From positions 186,001 to 250,000 of the forward strand of contig CAWIZY010000016.1 in NCBI GenBank assembly GCA_963840725.1: a stretch of 64,000 nt of DNA, in the 5' to 3' direction. The DNA comes from CAVWDU01 sp963840725 (GTDB taxonomy: Bacteria; Pseudomonadota; Gammaproteobacteria; Pseudomonadales; Halieaceae). The notes beneath the pieces are model-generated. The model saw nothing but the letters and a program-made list of their open reading frames with translations, made no database searches and was not told the origin of the DNA. Positions 52,692-61,452 of the stretch are shown here, one piece after another. The position numbers and the translations under genes are program-made. How positions within the stretch are numbered: position 1 is the first letter of the stretch; the number at the start of each line of letters is the position of its first letter.

Positions 52692-53894
52692 CTATTTGGG
52701 CAGACCAAGCACATGCTCGGCAACGATATTGGCCTGCACCTGGCTGGTGCCGCCCCCGATGGTGGTCGAGAAGTTGTTGAAATAGGCGCGCTGCCAGAAG
52801 CCGCCCTCACGAGCGTTGGCGTCACCCACATAAAGCCCGCCAGCCGCTCCCTGCAGATTAACGGCCAGCTGACGCATGCGACGTGAATACTCGGTGCTGC
52901 GCAACTTGTGGGACAGGGGCAGCGAGCCGGGATAATCGGTGGTGAGCGCAGTTACCGCCGCACGCCGGTCTCCCAGCGCGATCGCTTTCTCTTCCATGAT
53001 CAGTCGCACCAACTCATCACGCACCAGGGGATCCGCCAGCAGCGGTTGGTCATCGCGGCGCAAATCTCCAAGACCGTTGATCATATCGTCGATCACGGTG
53101 CGAACAATCATCAGACCGCCGGCCGCACCGGCTTCGGCACCGCGCTCGTATTGCAGCGTCTGCATCGCAATCTTCCAACCCCGGCCTTCCCCGCCCATCA
53201 GGCAATCGGCGGGTATCCTCGCATCGGTAAAAAACGTTTCAGTAAAGCCGAACTCGCCGGTCAGTTTGCGGATCGGTCGGGTCTCAATACCGGCCACGTT
53301 CATGGGCGCCAGAAAGAAAGACAGCCCGTCGTACTTGCGCTCGGTATTGGGGTTGCTGCGCGCAAGCAGAATCATGTAGCTCGCGAAGTTGCCCAGGGTG
53401 GTCCAGATCTTGGTGCCATTGATCACGTACTCGTCACCGTCGCGGACCGCCCGGGTCTGCGCGCTGCCGAGATCAGAGCCGTGGTCCGGCTCGGAAAAAC
53501 CCTGGCACCAGATATCCTCGGCGCTCAGAATCCCCTTGAGATAGCGCGCTTTTTCCGCCTCAGTACCGATATCGTTGATCAGCGGACCCGCCCAACCCAG
53601 ACCGATAACGTTAAAACAGATGGGTACATTGTGGTTGCGCATCTCACGGTCGGCGATGGTCTGGAAGGCCGGGTCCAGACCGCCGCCACCGTAAGCCTTG
53701 GGCCAGGCCAAACCCAGGTAACCCGCACGCCAGAGTTTGTGCTGCCACTCTCGGAGAAACTCGAGCTGCTGTTCGCTGCCGACTTCCATAAAGGATTGCG
53801 GCAGGAGAAAGCCCGGGTCTTTCGGCTTGTTGTCGGCCATCCAGGCCGCCGCCTGACGCTGGAATTCTTTCAGTTCGTTGTCACTGGTACTCAC
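52692..53894 (-). CDS. Acyl-CoA dehydrogenase, canonical partner subunit
   Basis: A 400-residue acyl-CoA dehydrogenase oxidising an acyl-CoA thioester to the 2-enoyl-CoA. WCQGFSEPDHGSDLG and YVINGTKIWTTLGNFA are the FAD/substrate blocks, LQYERGAEAG the helix with a possible base, and TTIGGGTSQVQANIVAEHVLG the C-terminal signature. No ATG is available; I chose GTG 53894, with GGGGG nine bases upstream. TTG 53903 is the alternative. Forms a two-gene unit with the next dehydrogenase. Confidence 0.88.
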   Translation of the reverse strand: MSTSDNELKEFQRQAAAWMADNKPKDPGFLLPQSFMEVGSEQQLEFLREWQHKLWRAGYLGLAWPKAYGGGGLDPAFQTIADREMRNHNVPICFNVIGLGWAGPLINDIGTEAEKARYLKGILSAEDIWCQGFSEPDHGSDLGSAQTRAVRDGDEYVINGTKIWTTLGNFASYMILLARSNPNTERKYDGLSFFLAPMNVAGIETRPIRKLTGEFGFTETFFTDARIPADCLMGGEGRGWKIAMQTLQYERGAEAGAAGGLMIVRTVIDDMINGLGDLRRDDQPLLADPLVRDELVRLIMEEKAIALGDRRAAVTALTTDYPGSLPLSHKLRSTEYSRRMRQLAVNLQGAAGGLYVGDANAREGGFWQRAYFNNFSTTIGGGTSQVQANIVAEHVLGLPK

Positions 53895-54012
53895 GTCCTT
53901 CAACCCCCATCAATTATCATTAATCATTGCTGACTGTTTCTTGCCCACGGCCAGATAGCCTCATAACGATTACCGCACCTTGAGCTACGCTGCTCCGGTC
54001 CGGGTGGAAATG

Positions 54013-54642
54013 CTAGAAGTCCGGCAGCACCAATGGCTCGCCATAGCCATTGGCGCGCTGAAACGCGGGCCGCGCCTGCAGGCGTTCCAGGTAAGCCCGT
54101 GTCTGCGGCGCATACAGCTCTGCAAACTTGAGACCAACGCCCAGATACAGGGCATAGCCCACCGCAATATCGGCAATGGTAAAGCGCTCATCCACCAGAT
54201 ACTCATGGTCTTCCAGGTGTGCGTTCAGCATCCGCAGTCGCGCCAGGTACCATTTGCCATAGTCATCGGCCACCGCCTGTTTTTCCGGGGTCGGTTCCAG
54301 AATCTTGTAACGCATGCTGATGGTCTGGGGGAATGTCAGGGTGGCATCGGCATGATGCAGCCAATTCAGGTAAGCGCCATAGTGAGGATGGTCCGAACGC
54401 AGACCAAAGTCGTACTGGTCGTAGCGGTCCACCAGATACTGGCAGATCGCTGAGGATTCCGTCATCACCGTGTCGCCGTCGACGAAGTAAGGGACTGTGC
54501 CGAGACTGTTCACCCCCAGGTAATCCCGCTGAAACACCCGGGGTGGAAACGGCAGCAGTTCCAGCTCGTAGTCCAGACCCATTTCCTCCAGTGCCCAGAG
54601 CGGGCGCAGTGACCGCGCCCCGTTACAATGCCATAGCTTCAT
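54013..54642 (-). CDS. Glutathione S-transferase
   Basis: A 209-residue GST: MKLWHCNGARSLRPLWALEE with a likely catalytic Ser or Cys near the N-terminus, GTVPYFVDGD cis-proline loop, ESSAICQYL glutathione site, and FTIADIAVGYAL helical capping box. Its ATG lies 2 bp after the stop of the upstream acyl-CoA dehydrogenase gene, so translation is coupled. That pairing suggests conjugation or isomerisation of an unsaturated acyl or ring intermediate, which is inference. Confidence 0.9.
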   Translation of the reverse strand: MKLWHCNGARSLRPLWALEEMGLDYELELLPFPPRVFQRDYLGVNSLGTVPYFVDGDTVMTESSAICQYLVDRYDQYDFGLRSDHPHYGAYLNWLHHADATLTFPQTISMRYKILEPTPEKQAVADDYGKWYLARLRMLNAHLEDHEYLVDERFTIADIAVGYALYLGVGLKFAELYAPQTRAYLERLQARPAFQRANGYGEPLVLPDF

Positions 54643-54644
54643 TT

Positions 54645-55817
54645 TCACACTCCGTATTGACGCGCCGCCAGGTCGCGCATTATCTCCTCCGAGCCGCCAC
54701 CAATGGCATTGACCCGGACCTCGCGATAGATGCGCTCTACCCGATTGTCGCGCATAAAGCCGATGCCACCGAGAATTTGCATAGCCTCCCGGGCGCAAAA
54801 CTCCAGTGTCTCACTGGCCTGTACCTTCAGCAAAGCGACGTCCCCGGGATTGGCCTGTCCTGCTTCGATCGCTTCGTAGCAAATCCGGATGTAGGCCTGG
54901 GTCGCGTTGAGTTTTTGCTTCATCTGAGCAATTTTGTGGCGAATCACCTGATGGTCAGCGAGGCGCTGCCCAAAGGTGTGACGCTGCTGTGCCCAGGCGA
55001 CCGCCTCTTCAAGGCACACGCGGCCGGAGGCCTCCATGCCCGCAGCCATCGCCATCCGTTCGCTGTTGAAGTTGGTCATGATGACCCTGAAGCCCTGGTT
55101 TTCTTCCCCGATCAGGTGACTGACCGGCACCCTCACCTGGTCAAAGTGCAGCGTGGCCGTGTCGGAGGCCCACCAGCCCTGTTTGCGCTCCAGGGCCGTG
55201 CGGCTGAACCCCTGGGCGTCGGTGGGTATCAGCAGCATCGATACACCCCCGGCACCAGCGCCTCCTGTGCGCACGGCGGTGCTGATCCAGTCTGCCCGCA
55301 TGCCTCCCGTAATATAGGTTTTTGATCCGCTCACTACATACTCGTCGCCATCGCGCACCGCGCGGGTCGATAGCTGTGCGACATCCGATCCTCCGCCCGG
55401 CTCGGTAATCCCCAGCGCAATATGCTTGCGACCCGCCAGTACCGCGGGCGCAACCTGCTCCTTGAGAGCCTGGCTACCCCAGTTCAATACCGGTGGCAAA
55501 CCGATGCCGTGGACCATCAGACTGGCGGGAATCCCACCTGCCCCAATCCGGGCCAGTTCCTCGTTGGCGATCCAGCCGTGCCAACTATCGATGCCCTCGC
55601 GGGTGCCCCCGAACTCTTCAGGATAACCCAGACCCAACAGGCCGACCGCTGCCGCCTTGGGCCACAGCTCGATCGGAATATGACCGGCCTCATCCCATTG
55701 CCCAGCGAAGGGCATGATCTCCGCGTCTATGAAGCGGCGCAGTTGACTGCGCCAGGCCTCGTGCTCGGCCGTCAGATGGGGATTGGGAAGACGGGCGCTG
55801 TCGAAATCCAGTGACAT
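54645..55817 (-). CDS. Acyl-CoA dehydrogenase
   Basis: A 390-residue member close to the isovaleryl/long-chain type: GITEPGGGSDVAQLSTRA, YVVSGSKTYITGGMRAD, FNSERMAMAAGM, RHTFGQRLADHQVIRHKIA and ILGGIGFMRDNRVERIYREV. Near the C-terminus NAIGGGSEEIMRDL replaces the glutamate used by medium- and short-chain enzymes, so the base probably comes from the helix containing SER/E as in LCAD/IVD types. ATG 55817 gives a normal start. First gene of the dehydrogenase-GST unit, downstream of the MarR gene. Confidence 0.9.
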   Translation of the reverse strand: MSLDFDSARLPNPHLTAEHEAWRSQLRRFIDAEIMPFAGQWDEAGHIPIELWPKAAAVGLLGLGYPEEFGGTREGIDSWHGWIANEELARIGAGGIPASLMVHGIGLPPVLNWGSQALKEQVAPAVLAGRKHIALGITEPGGGSDVAQLSTRAVRDGDEYVVSGSKTYITGGMRADWISTAVRTGGAGAGGVSMLLIPTDAQGFSRTALERKQGWWASDTATLHFDQVRVPVSHLIGEENQGFRVIMTNFNSERMAMAAGMEASGRVCLEEAVAWAQQRHTFGQRLADHQVIRHKIAQMKQKLNATQAYIRICYEAIEAGQANPGDVALLKVQASETLEFCAREAMQILGGIGFMRDNRVERIYREVRVNAIGGGSEEIMRDLAARQYGV

Positions 55818-55930
55818 AGGTGCAAGTCCTGTAGAGCGATAAAGTTCAGGGAAGCAGCGGTTCATAATAGTAGAGAGCCGAATCCGGTGCTTGGGTTTCG
55901 ATGCCAATCAGTTGGTCAAAGGTGACAGGA

Positions 55931-55984
55931 CGGAGCCCGGAACGCCGGAAGCCCGGACGCCGGAAGCCGGAAGCCCGGACGCCG
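55931..55984. repeat. GC-rich 15-bp imperfect tandem repeat
   Basis: Units of GCCGGAAGCCCGGAC, one partly duplicated, lie between the MarR stop and the dehydrogenase start. They could form hairpins (GGCTTCCGG/CCGGAAGCC) in the intergenic RNA. Confidence 0.75.
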
Positions 55985-55996
55985 CCAGTTATGGAG

Positions 55997-56455
55997 TCAT
56001 GGATCACTCGCCTGGTTCATTTCGGCCAACCGGGCTTCCAGTTTATCCAGGGCCGTAAAAAGCGCACTCTGCTCGCCGGGCGACAGCGTCTCTACAAGGG
56101 CTCGCTCCCAGGCCAGGGCTTTAGGCGCAATGCGCTGATACAGTTTTGTACCACTGGCGCTGAGGCGCAGCAGAAAGGCTCGATTGTCCTTGGCACAGGC
56201 CCTGCGTAGCAAGAGCTTATCCGCCAACAAGGAAGCCACCGCGCGCGATACGCGGACTTTGTCCATATTGGTGCGCTCACCAATGTGTTTGGCCTGCAGC
56301 TCGCCATCCTCCGCCAGCGTGGCCAGTATCCGCCACTGGGGAATACTGACACCAAACTCACTGACGTAGATTTGCGACAGGGAAACGCTGATTTTTTCCG
56401 CCAGATTGTTACAGCGGTAAGGCAGAAACTGTTGCAGGCGCAAGTCGTCGCTCAT
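55997..56455 (-). CDS. MarR family transcriptional regulator
   Basis: A 152-residue winged-helix regulator: VSIPQWRILATLAEDGELQA, HIGERTNMDKVRVSRAVASL recognition helix, LLLRRACAKDNRAFLLRLSASG wing, and a C-terminal dimerisation helix. MarR proteins respond to phenolic or acyl ligands. It begins only 13 bp after the octaheme cytochrome stop and is followed 180 bp later by the dehydrogenase, so it may regulate either unit. Confidence 0.92.
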   Translation of the reverse strand: MSDDLRLQQFLPYRCNNLAEKISVSLSQIYVSEFGVSIPQWRILATLAEDGELQAKHIGERTNMDKVRVSRAVASLLADKLLLRRACAKDNRAFLLRLSASGTKLYQRIAPKALAWERALVETLSPGEQSALFTALDKLEARLAEMNQASDP

Positions 56456-56468
56456 GCAAGCACCGAGG

Positions 56469-57848
56469 CTATTCCACCCGGCCCGTTTCCAGCCGCTGTC
56501 GGTGAATTTTTTCAAGTTTGTAGAGGTCCTGTTGCAACTCGAAAAACCCGTGCCAGTGGGCGTAGTCGGGGGCGCCCATCAACGCGCCCTGCCGCGCTCG
56601 CCGGCCCTCGTGATGCCACAAGTAGTAGTAGGTGATTTGGAACTCGTCGTCCCAGGGATTGTCACCCAACAAGCCTTTCTCGCGCAGCTCTTCCAGCATA
56701 GCGGTAGCCGGCTCGTAGTAGCCCCTGTTATAGAGCAGCACGGCCTTGTCGCCCTGGACAAAAAAGTTGTCCGTATGGGATCGACTGTGGCAGTTGGTGC
56801 ATACCTGCTTCATTTTTTCCCGCCCCTCAGGGCCATTGCCGAGCAGCGGGCTGAGCACATCGGTCGAGTTGCGCACTTTCGATTCCTTGGCCCACAAATT
56901 CCAGTACAGGCGCTCGGACACATTGTGCGTCACCGCCAGTTCACCAATACCGCTCATATGACAGGTGACACAGGTCGGACCGCGGAAATCACCCGGCTCC
57001 CAGGCATCTGGCGCGGTATCCCAGGTCCACTCGTCTCCCTCGGTGTTGAATACGTGGCCGTGTTTGGAGTTATTGAAAATTTCTATATTGGGGTGGTCAG
57101 GCCCCAAATGGCAGGAGGCACAGGCGTCCGGCTTACGGGCCTCGGCGATACTGAATTTGTGGCGGCTGTGACAAGCGGTACAACTGCCGGTGCTGCCATC
57201 GGGATAAATGTTACCCATGCCGTTGTTGGGCCAGGTTTCCGCCGTGGGGTGACCGTCTTGATCGAGTTTGATCTCGGTGCCGTGACACTGCATACAACCG
57301 GTTTCATCGGGCGCTGTACTCAAGCCCTCTATACCGCGCCCTTCGTGCACCTGGACCAGGGCATGCAGGCTGTCCTTGGGGATAATCTGTCGATAGGCCC
57401 GGAAGTGGCCGCTATTATCAAACTGTTGCTTGGCATCGACATGACAGCGTCCGCAGGTCGCCGGCGAGACCAGGGCCGACACCATCACCGGCGTAGCCTC
57501 CGGGTCGCTGTGTTTAACCGCCATAGGCGAATCCTCGGCCACCGCATGACAATCAATACAGGAAACCCCTGCATGAGCATGACGACTCTGCTTCCAGTCC
57601 GCCACCTGGCCGGGCGTGAGGGTCTGGTGACAGCCGATGCAAGCCTTGCCCTCCTCCGTCAAGCCGCGCTCAACCTTTAACGTCTTGACCGCAGCCATGC
57701 CGCCCATATGCTCCTGGCCGCTCGCCAGTACAGCACTCACCGGCAAGACCAGCAGCCCTAACAGCAAAGCGGGATAGGAGCGACTAACTGCCCGAACCCA
57801 TCGCTCTAGCTGGGTCGCTCGTATTAACGGTAATTCAGCTGCTTTCAC
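56469..57848 (-). CDS. HAO-like octaheme cytochrome c
   Basis: A 459-residue periplasmic multiheme cytochrome with a signal peptide (hydrophobic to about 42). Eight CxxCH sites are at 70, 97, 132, 185, 223, 243, 293 and 350 (first Cys). Spacing and blocks PDHPNIEIFNNSKHGHVF and YYYLWHHEGRRARQGALMGA, then APDYAHWHG, match the hydroxylamine oxidoreductase family; the Tyr-rich block is where HAO has its heme-crosslinking tyrosine. It may oxidise hydroxylamine or reduce nitrite or hydroxylamine. The GTG start at 57848 overlaps the NapC-like gene by four bases (GTGA), with GGGGAG upstream. Confidence 0.85.
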   Translation of the reverse strand: MKAAELPLIRATQLERWVRAVSRSYPALLLGLLVLPVSAVLASGQEHMGGMAAVKTLKVERGLTEEGKACIGCHQTLTPGQVADWKQSRHAHAGVSCIDCHAVAEDSPMAVKHSDPEATPVMVSALVSPATCGRCHVDAKQQFDNSGHFRAYRQIIPKDSLHALVQVHEGRGIEGLSTAPDETGCMQCHGTEIKLDQDGHPTAETWPNNGMGNIYPDGSTGSCTACHSRHKFSIAEARKPDACASCHLGPDHPNIEIFNNSKHGHVFNTEGDEWTWDTAPDAWEPGDFRGPTCVTCHMSGIGELAVTHNVSERLYWNLWAKESKVRNSTDVLSPLLGNGPEGREKMKQVCTNCHSRSHTDNFFVQGDKAVLLYNRGYYEPATAMLEELREKGLLGDNPWDDEFQITYYYLWHHEGRRARQGALMGAPDYAHWHGFFELQQDLYKLEKIHRQRLETGRVE

Positions 57849-58408
57849 GGCGTGTCTCCCCGGCTGGCGGGCCAACCCATGCGTTCCAGATGATAACCCA
57901 GACGAGCGTGCCCCACGTGCTTGTGGCAGCCGACACAGGTCAGGTCGTCCGAGTTCTGGAAATAGCGGCGATGAGGCCTGAAGGCCTTGCGATTGGCCTC
58001 GGTTTTGTCCTTGAGGTAGAGGTGGCAACTGAGGCAGCCCGAATCGTAAACGAATTCCTCCCGGCGGGCCCGATTGCCCTGCCAGTCGATATCCTCACTG
58101 TCCTTGAGCAGCGCCATGGTCGGGTCAACGACCCCGTGGATGCCTTTTACCACCAGGTAATGCACGGCGTTATCTGCGGGCAAGTGACATTGGGTACAGG
58201 CTGCGCGCCAACCCACAGTGTTATTGCCACCGTGCACATCTTCTTTATAGGCCGCGGCGATAGGCTCGTAGGAATGACAACCGGTGCAAAACTCATAGTC
58301 GCCGGTGACCTCGAGCATGGTATCCACCAGCGCCCAGCTACCGGCGACAGCGAGCAGTCCCAGAGCGAGTGCGGCAGTCCATACAACGATACGTTTGATC
58401 TTCGTCAT
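57845..58408 (-). CDS. NapC/NirT-family tetraheme cytochrome c
   Basis: A 187-residue membrane-anchored quinol-cytochrome c oxidoreductase. One N-terminal helix (about 8-28) anchors a periplasmic domain with four CxxCH hemes at C41, C71, C125 and C158. Family members take electrons from the quinol pool and hand them to periplasmic reductases, or in cM552-like forms pass them from HAO to quinone. Overlap with the HAO-like gene makes it the electron partner of that enzyme. ATG 58408 begins directly before the anchor. Confidence 0.92.
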   Translation of the reverse strand: MTKIKRIVVWTAALALGLLAVAGSWALVDTMLEVTGDYEFCTGCHSYEPIAAAYKEDVHGGNNTVGWRAACTQCHLPADNAVHYLVVKGIHGVVDPTMALLKDSEDIDWQGNRARREEFVYDSGCLSCHLYLKDKTEANRKAFRPHRRYFQNSDDLTCVGCHKHVGHARLGYHLERMGWPASRGDTP

Positions 58409-58652
58409 CTTTATTCTGGCGGGTTTCGCTTTACAATCGTGCCGACACTCGTAGCATAGCAGAGAGCAGGTTTCCCCGGTGCTTTGCGGGGTCCCGACCA
58501 CGCTGCACCAGCCGATACGCCCGGTAATACCGCGACTCCGGCGTGCAGCGGTATTGAGCACATGACAATGCCTGGTCGTAACCTGGACAAACAAGAGCAG
58601 CCTGACCGGCTCCACCCATTCAACCGATTGACACCTGCACAGGGGAACGGCA

Positions 58653-59657
58653 TTGAGCAGTATTGATATCAAAATGTGGGGCCGAGCCCTTGACCGTATG
58701 CCCAAGCTCAACGCCAATGAGTGGCGGGCGCTGGACCCGGTCGCCAAGTGGCTGATCGCTACCCGGGCTTCGGTGCTGTTCATGACCTTCACCGCAGCGG
58801 CGCTGGGCGGGCTGATGGCCTGGCGCGCGGACCAGTTCCACTGGGGGCTCTGGTTGGCCACCGCGCTGGGGCTGATGTTCGCCCATGCCACCAACAACCT
58901 TCTCAATGACTACACCGATTCCCGGCGTGGCATCGACAAGGAAAACTACTACCGTAACCAGTACGGCGTGCACGTGCTGGAAGACGGATTGATGACGCAA
59001 CGCCAGTTCTGGCGGTATCTCGGAGTGACTGCGGCGGTGGCGCTGCTCCTCGGAGGCTGGCTGATTCACGAACGCAGCGGCCTGACCATGGACCTCATGC
59101 TGGCGGGTGCATTTTTTGTCTTGTTCTATACCTGGCCGCTGAAATACTACGGTCTTGGCGAACCCGCCGTGCTCCTTGTTTGGGGGCCGCTGATGGTGGG
59201 CGGCACCTACTACGTGCTCGCGGGCCAATGGAGCTGGGACGTCACCTGGCTCAGCCTGGTATTCGCGCTGGGTCCAACCACAGTGCTGTTTGGCAAACAT
59301 ACCGACAAACTGGAGGCCGACCAGGGCAAGGGCGTGAATACACTGCCGGTTATTCTCGGGGAACGCCGCTCGCGACTGGCGGTGCTGGGAATGATCGCCG
59401 CCCAGTACCTGCTCTGCGCTGCGCTGGTCATCACCGGGAGTTTCGGTTGGCCACTATTGCTGGTGTTCTTCAATCTACCCCGGCTACCGGCATTGTTTCG
59501 GGTCTACGCGGAGCCCAAGCCATCAGCCGCCCCTGAAGACTATCCCCCGGGGATCTGGCCGCTGTGGTTCTCTGCCCACGCGTTCGCTCACACCCGGCAG
59601 TTCACCCTGTTGTTTTTGCTTGGCGTGATCCTCGATACTCTGTTGTTCGGGCGCTGA
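58653..59657 (+). CDS. UbiA-superfamily prenyltransferase
   Basis: A 334-residue inner-membrane aromatic prenyltransferase with about eight helices. The first Asp-rich motif is NNLLNDYTDSRRGID (near 85-99) and the second is FGKHTDKLEADQGKG (near 212-226), both binding prenyl diphosphate through Mg2+. The layout resembles MenA/UbiA relatives, but the acceptor is not evident. TTG 58653 is used because AGGGGA lies upstream; the ATG seven codons later has no site. Divergent from the NapC-like gene. Confidence 0.85.
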   Translation: MSSIDIKMWGRALDRMPKLNANEWRALDPVAKWLIATRASVLFMTFTAAALGGLMAWRADQFHWGLWLATALGLMFAHATNNLLNDYTDSRRGIDKENYYRNQYGVHVLEDGLMTQRQFWRYLGVTAAVALLLGGWLIHERSGLTMDLMLAGAFFVLFYTWPLKYYGLGEPAVLLVWGPLMVGGTYYVLAGQWSWDVTWLSLVFALGPTTVLFGKHTDKLEADQGKGVNTLPVILGERRSRLAVLGMIAAQYLLCAALVITGSFGWPLLLVFFNLPRLPALFRVYAEPKPSAAPEDYPPGIWPLWFSAHAFAHTRQFTLLFLLGVILDTLLFGR

Positions 59658-59698
59658 CACCAAGACCGTGGGCTAACAGAGCCAGCCCGCGGTGAGGC

Positions 59699-59725
59699 GC
59701 CCCTCGGTGTGTTCACTCGAGGGGC
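59699..59725. terminator. Hairpin between convergent UbiA-like and UrcA genes
   Basis: GCCCCTCG at 59699-59706 pairs with CGAGGGGC at 59718-59725. No strong T-run follows, but its place between two converging genes suggests a shared terminator. Confidence 0.5.
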
Positions 59726-59774
59726 CGACACAGCCCGCTATCAGCAAGGGACATATAGATCCGGGACAACCAGC

Positions 59775-60137
59775 TCAGTGCGCCCGGACCATCACGGCAG
59801 CCATGCTGTTGCCGTGTACCTGAGACATCGCATCGTCAAAGGCTGCGGTGGCACAGTTGCGGTTGTAACGCGCCTGGTTCAGTGAACCTGCGCGCTTGAA
59901 ATCGCTGGGGCCACAGACCATACGGGCCGCGTTCTGCACTCGGTAAGTCAGAGTGTCCAGCCCGGGATTCGAGTTCAAATCCAGGTCGCCAACGACAATC
60001 GTCGCAGTGCGCACGCCCTCGGCCGAGGTGCTTACAATCGTCTCGCCGTAGCGTTCCGCCTGCACGGTCATTGCCAAGCCAGCCGTGAGCCCAACAACAG
60101 CCAGTGACAGTTTTTTCGCTGTGGATTTAGTTTTCAT
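59775..60137 (-). CDS. UrcA family protein
   Basis: A 120-residue exported protein of the UrcA family (function unknown, common in proteobacteria). Signal peptide cleavage is likely after VQA at about 27. The mature part has RTATIVVGDLDLNSNPGLDTL, then a helix with ARMVCGPSD and NCATAAFDDAM, whose two cysteines are the family's likely disulfide. Stands alone, convergent with the prenyltransferase gene. Confidence 0.88.
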   Translation of the reverse strand: MKTKSTAKKLSLAVVGLTAGLAMTVQAERYGETIVSTSAEGVRTATIVVGDLDLNSNPGLDTLTYRVQNAARMVCGPSDFKRAGSLNQARYNRNCATAAFDDAMSQVHGNSMAAVMVRAH

Positions 60138-60345
60138 GGTTTTCTCCCTAACGTTGTAGTGGCGTTATCGCCCTCTGCCAGTGCGCTGCATTTACCGTAT
60201 CGCCTGACCTCGGAAACCAGATTAGGGCAAGTATTCTGCGACAAAAAGCCTGTTTCGATGAGCTGCAGTGTCTCGGCGGCAGAGCGATACGATCCAGCGA
60301 TGAACGGTTTACGTATCGTTACCGCAAACGTATATTGGCGATCCT

Positions 60346-61452
60346 ATGAAATATATCGGCAATCCTGACTTTGACCACGGCCAGTCTCCTCGCATTGGTG
60401 TGTTAATCACCAACCTGGGAACTCCGGACGCACCGCATAAAAAGCAGTTGCGCCCCTATCTGCGGCAATTCCTGTCTGACCCCCGGGTCGTGGAAGTGCC
60501 CCGTCTGCTGTGGTGGTTTATTCTCAACGGCGTTATTCTCAATCTGCGGCCTGCGCGCTCTGCAGCCGCGTATCGCACGGTCTGGACCGAGCGCGGTTCG
60601 CCCCTGCTCTTCCACACCCAGGATCAGGCAGATGCATTGCGCAGCGTCCTGGAGCAGCGAATCGGCGGCTCAGTGGCCGTCGAGTTTGCAATGCGATATG
60701 GCACGCCGGACATCGACAGCGCCCTGCAACGACTTTTTGATCAGGGTGTTCAAAAGCTGCTGTTATTGCCGCTCTACCCGCAGTACAGCGGCCCCACGAC
60801 CGGATCCACTTTCGACGCGGTAGCCACCGACTTTCAGCGCCGCCGCTGGCTGCCAGAGTTGCGCTTCCTGACTAACTACCATGATCATCCGGCCTATATT
60901 GAGGCGCTGGCTCAGTCGATCAGGGACTACTGGGGCAGCCATGGGCGCCCCCAGCGGTTGCTCTTTTCATACCATGGGGAACCCCGCCGTTACCTGGATG
61001 AGGGAGACCCTTACCACTGTCAGTGCCACAAGACGACCCGGCTGGTCGCCACGGCACTGGGCCTGGAGAAAAGCGATTATGGTACGGTCTTTCAGTCCCG
61101 TTTCGGGCGCGAGGAATGGCTGCGCCCCTATACCGACGAGACCTTGCAGCGGCTCCCCGAAGAGGGCATTACCCGGGTACAGGTCGTATGCCCGGGGTTT
61201 GCCGCGGACTGTCTGGAGACCATCGAAGAGATCGGAATTGAAAACCGGGACTACTTCCTGCAGGCCGGTGGTGAAGAATACGCCTATATTCCCTGCCTCA
61301 ACAGCGACCCGGGGCATATCGCCGCACTGGCACAACTGGTGGAAGAACAACTCGCGGGATGGCTTGAACCCGGCGGCACAGACCCAGAGGTGACCCTGGC
61401 GCAGTACCAGGCACTACAACTCAGCCAGCAAGAGAGTACAGACAATGCCTAA
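60346..61452 (+). CDS. hemH: Ferrochelatase
   Basis: Inserts Fe2+ into protoporphyrin IX in the last step of protoheme synthesis. The 368-residue protein has the family opening GVLITNLGTPDAP, the active-site LLFSYHGEPRRYLDEGDPY with the metal-binding histidine, YGTVFQSRFGREEWL, and CPGFAADCLETIEEI with the second metal-site glutamate. The length is normal. A rhodanese-like gene overlaps its 3' end. Nearby multiheme cytochromes mean the region has a high heme demand, though this is housekeeping. Confidence 0.97.
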   Translation: MKYIGNPDFDHGQSPRIGVLITNLGTPDAPHKKQLRPYLRQFLSDPRVVEVPRLLWWFILNGVILNLRPARSAAAYRTVWTERGSPLLFHTQDQADALRSVLEQRIGGSVAVEFAMRYGTPDIDSALQRLFDQGVQKLLLLPLYPQYSGPTTGSTFDAVATDFQRRRWLPELRFLTNYHDHPAYIEALAQSIRDYWGSHGRPQRLLFSYHGEPRRYLDEGDPYHCQCHKTTRLVATALGLEKSDYGTVFQSRFGREEWLRPYTDETLQRLPEEGITRVQVVCPGFAADCLETIEEIGIENRDYFLQAGGEEYAYIPCLNSDPGHIAALAQLVEEQLAGWLEPGGTDPEVTLAQYQALQLSQQESTDNA

